NCBI GenBank assembly: GCA_905160935.1
Contig: CAJHZI010000568.1
Span: forward strand, 516,501-580,500
DNA length: 64,000 nt
Direction: 5' to 3'
Origin: Enchytraeus crypticus
Lineage: Eukaryota > Annelida > Clitellata > Enchytraeida > Enchytraeidae
This document shows, piece by piece, positions 24,122-36,900 of the stretch (position 1 is its first letter; each line of letters begins with the position of its first letter). The notes beneath the pieces are model-generated. The model had not been told where the DNA came from. It saw nothing but the letters and a program-made list of their open reading frames with translations, and searched no databases. The position numbers and the translations under genes were made by a program.

Positions 24122-24663
24122 ATACACCGAATTGATGCCGATTATACACCGAGTTGATATCGATTATACACCGACTTGATATCGATTATACACCGAGTTG
24201 ATGCCAATTAAACACCGATTTGATACCAATTATACACCGACTTGATACCGATTATACAACGATTTGATACCGATTATACACCCCTTTAATGCCGATTATA
24301 CACCGACTTGATACCAATTATACACCGGTTTGATACCGATTATAATCCGATTTGATGCCGATTGTACTCTGATTTGATGCCGATTATACACCGATTTGAT
24401 GCCGATTGTACACCGATTTGATGCCGATTATACACAGATTTGATGCCGATTATACACCGATTTGATGCCGATTATACAACGATTTTATGCCGATTATACA
24501 CCGATTTGATGCCGATTATACACCGACTTGATACCAATTATACACCGGTTTGATACCGATTATAATCCGATTTGATGCCGATTATACACCGATTTGATGC
24601 CGATTGTACACCGATTTGATGCCGATTGTACACCGATTTGATGCCGATTTGATAACGATTTGA
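24122..24663. repeat. ~21-bp minisatellite (GATTATACACCGATTTGATG)
   Basis: About 25 imperfect units. A block of several units (GACTTGATACCAATTATACA onward) recurs at 24307 and 24525, so a multi-unit segment was duplicated. Confidence 0.9.
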
Positions 24664-24875
24664 TATCTGATGACTATCAGAAACTTCAGGGAATATAAGT
24701 ACACAATTATTGAGAATTTTACTTTAAAAAAGAAAAACAGGATTTTCAGATATGACTTACTGATATACTGATCCACTACATATCTAGAAATTAATATCAA
24801 ACGAAATCTAGTGATTCAAAGCAAAGTTCATTCAGATACAAGGATGTCGACTAAAGACTTAATGCTATCATCAGA

Positions 24876-24998
24876 AGGCCGTCTGGACGTCCAAACAACA
24901 TGGTACTAAGTATATCGAATATATGCGATCAAATCCTGTGCTCTTCCCAACGCTGATGTGCATTCAAGACAAGGAATTGACGTTACAATCTTAAACCT
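24876..24998 (+). mobile_element. Old family A SINE, diverged
   Basis: GCGATCAAATCCTGTGCTC (B box) followed by GAATTGACGTTAC in the expected order. Confidence 0.4.
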
Positions 24999-25219
24999 TT
25001 GACAGTAACCTATCACCTTTATCTAACAAAGTGCTGACCAGTTCTGCGCAACAGTGTAGGACCATTGCTGGAACATGTTCTATCGATTATGTATTAAGAG
25101 CGAAGATTACGTGCGGATAAATATATTATTGGCGTTGATTAAAGATAATGATTAGGTATGGACATAAGAGATTAGTAGCGTGTATTTACAGATTAATTGT
25201 TTCAATTAAGGAATAGGAT

Positions 25220-25761
25220 TAGGGAAGAATTAACAGTTTAATCCATGTGCAAATGGTTAGGATTAGGGAAGAATTAACAGTTTAATCCATGTGCAAATGG
25301 TTAGGATTAAGCAAGGATTAAGTTTAATCCATGTGCAAATGATTAAGACTAGGCAAGGATTAACAGTTTAATCCATGTGCAAATGATTAGGATTAAGCAA
25401 GGATTAACAGATTAATCCATGTGCAAATGATTAGGATTAAGTAAGGATTAACAGATTGATCCATGTGCAAATGATTAGGATTAAGCAAGGATTAATAGAT
25501 TGATCCATGTGAAAATGATTAGGATTAAGCAAGGATTAATAGATTGATCCATGTGAAAATGATTAGGATTAAGCAAGGATTAATAGATTGATCCATGTGA
25601 AAATGATTAGGATTAGGGTTGGATGAGAAAATCAAAGACATTGATTAAGAACTATGATTAAGCGTGGATCACTAGATTAAATGAAAAGATTAAGGATGAT
25701 GATTAGATGCGGATTAAGGATGATGAATAGATGCGGATTAAGGATGATGATTAGACAATGA
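25220..25761. repeat. ~47-bp minisatellite downstream of glycogen synthase
   Basis: About eight copies of ATTAGGATTAAGCAAGGATT plus AACAG(T/A)TTAATCCATGTG and CAAATG, then a shorter AAGGATGATGATTAG array (25685-25780) that reaches the stop codon. On the minus strand the unit contains ATTAAA, a weak poly(A) signal; no AATAAA was seen close by. Confidence 0.85.
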
Positions 25762-28649
25762 TTAAGGATGATGATTAGGCGTGACTCTGCCACCAGGTGT
25801 CTCCACCCTGCTCAGTTCCTCTCTCTCCTCCTCGCTGTCATGCTCGTCGTCCTCGTCGTCTGAGTGCGGGGGGGAGGAGCCTCGACTGACTGACGGCGAG
25901 GGTGGCTCTGACTGAGGCTTAGGTACCATGCTGATAGAACTCTGCGTCAATCAATCAATCAATAAATCAGGCTAATAGAGCTCTGCGTCAATCAATCAAT
26001 CAATCAACCATGCTGATAGAACTCTGCCGTCAATCAATCAATCAGTCAACCAACCAAAAAATCAAGTCAATCAATCAAAGAATCTACCAACCAACCAACT
26101 AATCAATAAGTCCATTAGTATTAATCATCATCATCTTCTCTTTCAAACATTCAATCAATCAATCAATCAATAAATCAAATCATCTTCTTCTATTTAATTC
26201 TAATTTATCTATGGTCGGGATACGAATAGAGCTTCTCCGCTACTCTCTGTCCAACACCATATCATCTGTCAATCCCATACAACCTCCTCCGTATCATAAA
26301 TGAATAAACAAAACAAATCAATCAATTAGTTAATTAATCAATCGATTAATCAATACATTAAACAACCAATCGATTAATCAATTAATCAATAAATTAATCG
26401 GACAGGAAGGCAGTTAATCTGTCAGTCAGTCATTCAGTAATTCAGTAGAGTATTGATAATTAACGATTGGTGAATCAAACCATCGATCAATCATAGGATC
26501 TGTCAGTTGGTTAATTCATTAAATGGCTATTTCAGTCAATCAATATAGCAGCCATTCAGTCAGTAAAATGAATCATACTATTTTTTATCAATCATCATCA
26601 TCGTCAATCAATCAATCAATAAGAATTTAACGTCCAGGTCGTCATCATCATCATCACAAGTTTACTGGTAGGTGATGACTCACCGCTGTGGAGTCCTCAC
26701 GAAAGAGTTCAGGATGAGTCCTGCTCAGTGCCAGTCCCCGTGCCTTCCTGTAGTACTACACATACATACACACATACACACACATACACACACACAGCCA
26801 GTCCCCGTGCCTTCCTGTATTACTATACATACATACACACATACACACACATACACATACACACACAGCCAGTCCACGTGCCTTACTGTAGTACTACACA
26901 TACATACACACATACACACACATACACACACAGCCAGTCCACGTGCCTTCCTGTAGTACTACACATACATACACACATACACACACATACACATACACAC
27001 ACACAGCCAGTCCCCGTGCCTTCCTGTATTACTATACATACATACACACATACACACACATACACACACACACACAGCCAGTCCACGTGCCTTACTGTAG
27101 TACTACACATACATACACACATACACACACATACACACACACAGCCAGTCCACGTGCCTTCCTGTAGTACTACACATACATACACACATGCACACACATA
27201 CATACACACGGTCAGGCAGTCATATGCATGGGTATACATTAGACAACCACACACATACACAAACATAGAAACATATGCCCACAATATACTCCATATGCAA
27301 CTAAACACTACAGAACTTTACTAAATCAAAAACAAAGAGATAGTGGCCTTACTTTTGACACTTAGTCTGAGAGTTCACGGTTAATAAATTATACATTTAT
27401 GGTGCAGTTAATATATAGCTAATGTTATACAGAATGTGACTAAAGCTACATATGGACGAAGTAAAGAATAGTTAATTTAATTGACACAAAATTCTTCTCT
27501 TACTTAGCCTTGCAGTAGTAAATAAAAGCTAAACCAGTCCAGCAATTTTACAATAACATTATAAGTGCAGGTTACAATTCAGCACCAGAAATTAGTACAT
27601 AAAAAATTTGTATAAGCTGACCACAAATACAACACTAGATATCTATCCATCTAGTTGACCACAACGACAACATTAGATATCTATCCATCTAGCTGATCAC
27701 AGTGACAGCACTAGATATCTATCTATCTAGCTGACACACAGTGACAACACTAGATATCTATCTATCTAGTTGACCACAATGACAACACTAGATATCTATC
27801 TATCTAGTTGACCACAGCGACAGAACTAACCACGCCCAGATTTCTCCAGTCCAGTAGTTCACTGAGTCGCTCAGTTCTGTTCCTCTGAATGATCCGCTGT
27901 CTTCTAGAGAGATGTGTGAAGTCAAACATGTACTAAACATACAAACAAATACACACATACATACACATACACACACATACACATACACACATACTCTGAA
28001 TTATCAGCTGTCTTCTAGAGAGATGTGTGAAGTCAAACATGTACTACACATATACACACATACACACACATACGTATTACTCTCTTCTAGAGAGATGTGT
28101 GCAGTCAAAGTGTACTACACACACACATACACGTGACATATACACATATGTCACATGTGACATATACACATACACGTGACATATACACATGTGACACATG
28201 TGACATACACATGTGACATATACACATATACACACTCATACATACACACACATGCATATACACACATACATGCACATGTCACACAGATCTTCAGCTCTCC
28301 TCAAGGTCCTCACAAGCACACTTACAAGCAGAGAGAAAAACAAAGGTAGAGAGGAGGAACCTGTGTAAAGCTGCTGTACAGAGTGTTATCACTCGTGGTT
28401 TTATCGTATGTTTAACAAATAAGCAGCTTAATTATCTATACTACCAGTCCACTGAATGTTCGAGATTTTGATCTCCGATCAGATCCATCAGGAATTGAAC
28501 TCAGGACCTCAGGAACAGCCTTTTCAATTTCATGGCGTTATCCAACGCACTTACACAGAGAGCTATTTAAACATTCTTAGAGATCTTGAATATCCTGATA
28601 ATCACAGAAACAAATGAGACACTTAGCGAAACAAGGACACATATAAACA

Positions 28650-28704
<55 letters not shown>

Positions 28705-31700
28705 CTACCTGTGTGAGTTGTTGGACAGACTCCTCAGGGTTCTTGAAGTGCCTGTCCACCACGTAGATCCCATAGGACGTGGGGTCCTGTATGTACTGCT
28801 CCATGAAACAACCAAATCCTGACAGGTTCGTGCTGATGCTAGGTATGCCCATCACCGTGCACTCAGCTGTAAACACACATACACATTGTACACTCAGCTG
28901 TACACACACATACACACACATCACTGTGCACTCAGCTGTACACACACACACACATACACACACACTGTGCATTTAGCAGTACACACACACATACACACTG
29001 TACACACGTCACTGTGCACTCAGCTGTACACACACACACACATCACTATGCACTCAGCTGTACACACACACACATACACACATCACTATGCACTCAGCTG
29101 TACACACACACAACATCACTGTGCATTCAGCTGTACAAACACACACACACACATCACCGTACACTCATCTGTATACATACACACACATCTGCTGCACTCA
29201 CACACATCACTGTGCCATCTGCTGTAAACACACACATCGTTGTACACACAGTTTAATTGACTTTTCCCCTTTAAAATGCGTCCCATCCAACTCTTCTTCC
29301 TATTTCTTAATACATTTATCAACTGTCTAACTGTACCAACTACCTCCAGAACTTCCCCATTTGTAATCTGTTGAGTCCAGCTAATCCTCTCTATTCTTCT
29401 CCAAATTCACATTTCCAATGCCTCCAGTTTCCTAATATCTTCCTTCGCTGTTACGCTATTACAATCTTACGCTATAATTAGTATAATTGTACAGGGTAGA
29501 GCAAATGTTCCAGAATTTATTGATGTTAGTTAATTAATTAAATAATTTGTACATTGCTGAATACTAAACTATGAACGTTTTGGTAATCTCATTTCGAAAG
29601 AATATTAAAGCCAAAATTAAGACTAGTATTAGTAGCACTTACATATCTATTTCATAGATAATAATGAAGGTTTAACGTCCGTTTCCTCATACAAAGATGA
29701 TGACAAAGACTTCATAGCACATTCCGCATATCTCAATTCAATCACAGGGAAACTTTACTCACCAGGAGTGTAGCCCCAGGGTTCATAGTACGAGGGAAAA
29801 ACTCCCAAGTGGCAACCTCTCACAAATTCCTCGTAATCCATCCCAAAGAGTGGGTTGGTCGAGTTTAGAAACTCTGGATGAAATATCACCTACAAAATCA
29901 ATGCAAACTCAGAATAAATTATCATCTACAGAATAAAACCGGGCTGAAATATCAACTAAAAATTAGATGAAATATAGTCTATAATACTGAACAAAAACTC
30001 TCTATGAATATCAACTACAATTCATTAAAGACTGGCTCTATAAAATGAGACAGTGTTTCATGACATATCATTAGGGACAGAAAGGCAAATATTCAACATA
30101 TGACACAAAGGCTAAAATCACAAGCCAAGCAACATATTTAAAATATAGAGAGTGCCAGAAAGTGTCGAAATATCGACTATGGGCAATAGGAGACAATTCA
30201 GATAATAAAAATAAACGACATATGCGAGACAGTATCACTGAGGTAAGGTTACAATACAAAGTAATAGTCATCCTGAAAATGTACTTTTTTATGTTTTTGT
30301 ATTGAGTAAAAACTTTAATACTAGAAATAATGCCTGAAAAAAACAAAGATGAAGGACCACCACGGCTCGAGTAAAAGTAAACACGCATTATAGTGAAATG
30401 ATCAACTACGTTGATATTTATCACTTTTAGTGCCACATGTTTAAACCGTTAGGCAATTGACTAACGATTTAACTGTATAACCAGTCCAGTCAAAGTCCGA
30501 GATTTTACTCTCAGATCAGCGCGGCCGGGAATCGAACCCACGAGGGTATAATTCACCTCAGGATCTGTCATTTAAACCATCATGACGTTACCCCTACGCT
30601 ATCGAGACATTGAATAGAGCAATCGTTTACCAGAAAACGTGAAGTCGGGAATAACTGCAGAAATCAGTTTACGCGTATTATCACCGAAGGTCCATATACT
30701 ATGTGCACACGGCAAGGACTAGTGATCTCAAAATCAACTCAGAATTTCAAAAAGAAGTTACACCTTTAGTAAATCATTTAATAATTCGAAATCTCGGTCT
30801 ACCTATATGAGTTGTAGAAACAGTACTATAATGGTATTACTAATGAGTGATAATGGTTTTACTCATGGTATTTGCATAACCACGAGTTCTAATTAATTTA
30901 TTAATAATAATTGATCTGATTAGTATTAATTGATCTAACTAGATTGCTAGGGTAATAAATATGAAACACGATTCAAAACGTCATGCGTGGATCACGAATC
31001 TTACGCAAACTTCTACAATACTATAAAACTGTCACGCTATAGAGATTTAACCTTGACCCGGTCTTGCTATAGAGAGATTTAACCTTGACCCGGTCACGCT
31101 ATAGAGATTTAACCTTGACATGGTCACGCTATAGAGAGGCTTAACCTTGACATGGTCATGCTATGGAGAGATTTAACCTTGACACGGTCATGCTATAAAG
31201 AGATCTAACCTTGACCCGGTCATGCTATAGAGAGATTTAACTTTGACCCGGTAATGCTATCAAGAGATTTAACCTTTACACTGTCATGCAATAGAGAGAT
31301 TTAACCTTGACCCGGTCACGCTATAGAGAGATTGAACCTTGACATGGTCATGCTATAGAGAGATTTAACCTTGACACGGTCAGCTCTGTTGTTGAAGAGT
31401 TGGCAGCGCCTGAGAGCACAGAGCACTGGGTCCACAGAGTCGTCTATAACATTGTGTGTGCAGATAGGAGGCAGAGAACTGCGCTGTTCAATCAATCAGT
31501 CAATACATCAATCAATCAATACATCAATCAATACATCAATCAATTAATCAATACATCAAATCAATCAATACATCAATCAATCAATCAATACATCAATCAA
31601 TCAAGACATCAATCAATCCATACATCAATACATCAGTCAAGCAATCAATACATCAATCAATCAGTCAATACATTAATTAATCAATACATCAATGAATCTG

Positions 31701-33855
31701 TGTTAAAGAAAATATCTGTAAATTATTCTAAACTTTAATTCAAATCTAATTAATTAATTGTTCTAATGAATTATTTTATTTAGTTATTCCACAGGCAGGC
31801 CTATATAGCTACAATATCTCTAGTCTGTTCCAGTGATGCAAGGAGTAGAACGGGCTACCTGAGAGGCATAGATACATCTCTTCAGTTTCACTAAATCCTC
31901 CTGTACCAGCAAATCTTTACCCGAGGGGATTTCTCCTCTACAAACACAAGCATTCAACAATATAAGAGACCCTGCTAGCTGCTGTTTCACTTAACCACGT
32001 GGGATTTGTAGGATTCAATTGTCTTGTTTCACTTAACCAGGTGAGATTTATAAAATTCAGCTGTCTCATTTCCCTTAACCACTTGGGATTTGTAGGATTC
32101 AATTGTCTTGTTTCACTTAACCACGTGGGATTTATAGGATTCAATTGTCTTGTTTCACTTAACCACGTGGGATTTGTAGGATTCAATTGTCTTGTTTCAC
32201 TTACACTTGTTTCTAATAATTATATAATTAATTAATAGACACCACAAATTGCTAATAGATACTATTTTGTGTAAAAAGTTGTGCCATGTATTCTTGATAG
32301 TGATGCATGAGGAAATGCAAACCCTTTGGCGTGCTTAATATAAAAAGAGTAAGCTATATGCAGAATGCTATATGCAGAATTTACATAAAATGTTCAATAT
32401 GAAATATTACCCAAAACAATGAAGAAAACAACGCCAACCTACCTGAGGCTGATTTCAAACAGTCGATGACCGATGTCTTTCTGCACGGCGTTCACAGTTT
32501 CTCTCAGCTGTTTGGCGATGGCCTGTCCCTTCAGCGACTCCACATTGAAGTTGTTGCACCGTGTGGGAAAGATGAGAAAAGCCACAACCGTTATTGAGCT
32601 ATCCTCCTTCTGCCAGCAAAAATAAAGTCATATCATGTAGATAGATGTTTTATTTTCACGAAAATCACAATGACACCGTACACCATGCATAGAATGACGT
32701 GAAAGCAGGCCGGAAGGCTCTGACACATGCCGACAAATATTATGTGGGCATGCATCAAATATTATAATATTATGTGTAGGGGATGAAAGTACTGATTGAT
32801 TGATTGATTCATTGACTGAATGAAGTAAAAACTTAATAAGATTGTTAATAGCAAGCTAGAACATCAAATAACGTATCAGTTACCGTATTTACTGATTGCT
32901 TGATGGATTGATTATAATTAACTGAGGTCTAGTCTTGAGTAGATAATTGAGACGAGTTAGAGGCTAGAGGAGCTAGATAATTACCCATTAGTTTATTAAA
33001 GAGCTTGTACAACTGATTGATTGATTCATTGATTGATGGATTGATTGATTGAAGGCAGACCTTGAGTAGATAATTAAGACGAGCTAGAGCCTCAATGAAA
33101 ACATCTGCACCCTTGTTAGAGAACTCGTATCGTCCCGCTATGAAGAAATACAGTGTCTTGTCCAGATCAAAATCATAGTGTCTACAACAATCAATCAATC
33201 AAATCATGAATTAATCATTAAAATTAGGACAACCAAATCATAATCCATTAATAATTCATCCAATTTCTTACTTATTCTATCAATTAAATCAGTCATTCAA
33301 ATCATCAATCAATCGTTTAAATCATTCAAACATAATCAGTAGCCATAAAACTATACCTATAAACCAGACAAAACAATCTGCAAACATGACCTACGACCTG
33401 TGAACTTGATCTACCTAATTTTTCGTTTAATACAGCAACTTACAATCCAGTATAACTCAGGAAGATACTAAAGTCCGGTGTCTTTCCAGTAGACGACGTC
33501 AGGGACTTTCTAAAACAGAACACTTAGGAAAGAGCAAACATTTTCCATCAACAAGCATATTTAAGCAACAAGCATTCAACAAGCAAACTTAAGAGAAAAT
33601 ACGAAACAAATCAGTTCCAATATACTCGTCAAGCCGAAGTTTTGATTTCTTTAAATTCAGAAATTTAAAGAAATCAAAACAGATCCTCAATTTGTTTTCT
33701 TACAATAACATCAAGTACATCTCAAAAATATTTTAGTGAACAATACACTGAAATGCAGTTTTAGAAATGTAAAATAAACAGAAATACATGTAAATATAAG
33801 ATAAAAAAGGTATTTAGTCACAAATTGACAAGCGATTAAAATAATGATTACTGTC

Positions 33856-33920
<65 letters not shown>

Positions 33921-36900
33921 TAATAATAATAATAATAACAATTAGAGTGCTACAATCAACAATGACACCATCGAGCACTATAAGAGAGAACTCAATTAAA
34001 CAATGCGATCACTCACCCGTAGAAGTGGCCCCGTACAAAGTCGTTGATTTTCTCTTTGGCCAGGGCGTGTCTGTTCTGGAACTCGTGCAGTGCAGCAAAC
34101 TTCTGCACGTTCAGTCCGTTAGGTACGATTACATCTACAAATAGAAAATAAAATATTCTTTACTGGACTCCTCTAAAAAATGTACGCTAAATACTGTTAT
34201 CACAGTGTAACATACAATTGTTTAATTGTACCTTTAACATTCAGAGAACAAATGACAGGTCGGTACTAAGGATTCACGAGAAAGTCCGAAGAACAACTGG
34301 TTGTCCCTAACTAGTATTGCCTGTAACTTTCGGCTAACAGTCAAACATAGACTACGACAGCATCAAGTATATCTCTAGCCTATGACATCAAGCATATCTC
34401 TAGCCTATGACAACATCAAGCATAATACTAGTAGACCATCACAACACCAGCAATCTATAAAATACTTTAAAATGTTATCTCAATTTCTACATAGATCAGG
34501 AGCTATACCAGAGACGTACCAGTTGTATGGAAAGCACGATCCAACTGCATCCTTACTCTACATGTATTAGAAAGCCGTTGACATCCCACAGAGTCATCAT
34601 CACAATGCATCAGAAGTAATTTAAACTAATCTCCGAGACGGTAGCAAGAATATGTATAACAAATTTCAAGAGAACGTTAATGCTAAAGACTGACATAGGA
34701 TCCGCTAAAACTAACTGGATGAATAAGTTAACAGCATGAATAAGTTAACAGGATGAATAAGTTGAAAGGATCAATAAGTTAACAGGATCAATAAGTTAAC
34801 AGGATCAATAAGTTAACAGGATCAATAAGTTAACAGGATCAATAAGTTAACAGGATGAATAAGTTGAAAGGATCAATAAGTTAACAGGATGAATAAGCTA
34901 ACAGGATCAATAAGTTAACAGGATCAATAAGTTAACAGGATGAATAAGTTGAAAGGATCAGTAAGTTAACAGGATGAATAAGTTAACAGGATCAATAAGT
35001 CAAAGAAGAGTTTTTCACTTATACCGGCTCGTCGCTTGAGCAGATGCTCTGCCTCGAATGCTGTGATCTCTGAGACAGTGGAGAAAACATGAGCACAGTG
35101 CACTGCTGCTCTCTCAATGCAGTATCTGTGGTAGATACCTCTATCACCGGCCTCCTTATCTACGTTAAACTACACACAAAAACACATGCAGTTATCTGTG
35201 GTAGATACCCCTATCCCCTGCCTCCTTATCTACGTTAAACTACACATAAAACACGTGCAGTTATCTGTGGTAAATACCCCTATCTCATGTCTCCTTATCT
35301 ACGTTAAACTACACACAAAACACGTGCAGTTATCTGTGGACACTGCGCTTATCCCCTGCCTCCTTATCTACGTTAAACTACACACAAAACACGTGCAGTT
35401 ATCTGTGGTCACTGCCCCTATCCTCTGCTACATAATTTATGTAACACTACAAGCACACAGTCATACAAGCAGAGAATATATTGTACACACACTGTCACAC
35501 TATTATGGACGTTAATCAAAATACATTTATAAGAAATACGCCATCACACAGTAAACAACTGGTAAAGCTAATGTTAACGTCAGTTTCCTCACTCGAAAGC
35601 GATGTCAGTGCCGGGCGAGCCCAGGATTTGAACCCGCACCTACTCATCCGCGATCGAGTATCTTACCGACATCGCCACTGGCTCCTGCCAGATAGTCATA
35701 CGTATTCATATATTACAAAGTCAAACACAGCGGCATTTAACAATCCATTAACCATTACCTAAATGTTTGTTAAAATATAAATCAATTTTATGAATTTCAA
35801 CGCTGCATGCTTTCCTAAACTACGACAAACTACAAAAATTACATCAGCTTGAATTAAAAGCAAGTATAAGTAAGTCTTAAGCATCAGCTTAATGTATACT
35901 TAACTTAACTTACTGTAACTTAGAGAGAATTGGTGTACATTTCCTCAGCACACGATGCTATCAGGAGCTCACAAACCTTGTCCATGTTATTGTAGAGATC
36001 GACAGAGCCGGCGCAGAGGTAGCGGCCCAACAGAGTGGCGTGAGTGGTAAAGATGGTCGCCACGTCGAGATGTCTCGTGCGAGAGACAACGAGGCCCACG
36101 CCTGCCTGCCACTCGTGGAAGTGAGCCACTACATACGGGTCGGGCGGCAGGTTCTTGTAAAGCTGTTAACAATATCAGAGTGCTACTGTTGTCAATGACA
36201 ACATCGAGAAGTAATAAACAAGTCAAGAAAAAATGAATAAATTCCAAAAACTATGCAAATCCAATATCTAGAAAACCAGTCCATTATTATAGATAAGTTT
36301 CTCTTCAGCACGTGTACTTTCAGATCGTTTGAGGTGAATCGATTTGTGGTAACAAGTGATGGGGAGACTTACCTGACATCATCCTTGTAACATAACATAA
36401 CAACAATTAGAGTGCTACAGTCATCAATGACAACATCGAGCCCTATTGAGACAAAATCAAGCCGGCGAGAAAAAAAAAAATATGTATGAGGAAATGGATG
36501 TTAAACCTTTATTATTAGTATTATTATATTTTGCTCCATTGACTCACTCACAATGGAATTAGCATTATAATTAGAATATGAATTAGCATCAACATTAACT
36601 AATCCACTGCCTGACACTAAAGGGGTTCGCTAAACCAGAAAGTTACTACAGAGTGGCTACACAACTGACTGCCAGGTTAGCTGCAGACTCTGAGGAACTG
36701 CCACACGGCACAGAATAAATTTTATTTACAAAAGCTCAATCACCAGTTGAGAGCAATTAAGAGATCAAATGACGTCCCTGACATTGCCTTATGGCGAGGA
36801 ATCAGACGTTAAATTCTTATTAATTGATTGATTGATTGATTAAATGAAATATGATAGTCCCAGAGGGCTAGAGATCTAGAGGCCTAAAGGTCTAAAGGTT

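Noticed and set aside
24122..24663. CRISPR-like regular repeats
   Set aside because: Units are contiguous with no unique spacers, and the genome is eukaryotic; it is a minisatellite.
25380..25620. Telomere-like TTAGG/ATTAGGG strings
   Set aside because: They are part of a 47-bp minisatellite unit and never run in direct tandem.
31985..32205. 45-bp array as another exon-border copy
   Set aside because: Only GGGATTT is shared with exon 9's start; too short to claim.
33711..33941. Poly-leucine frame
   Set aside because: Antisense reading of an (ATA)n tract.
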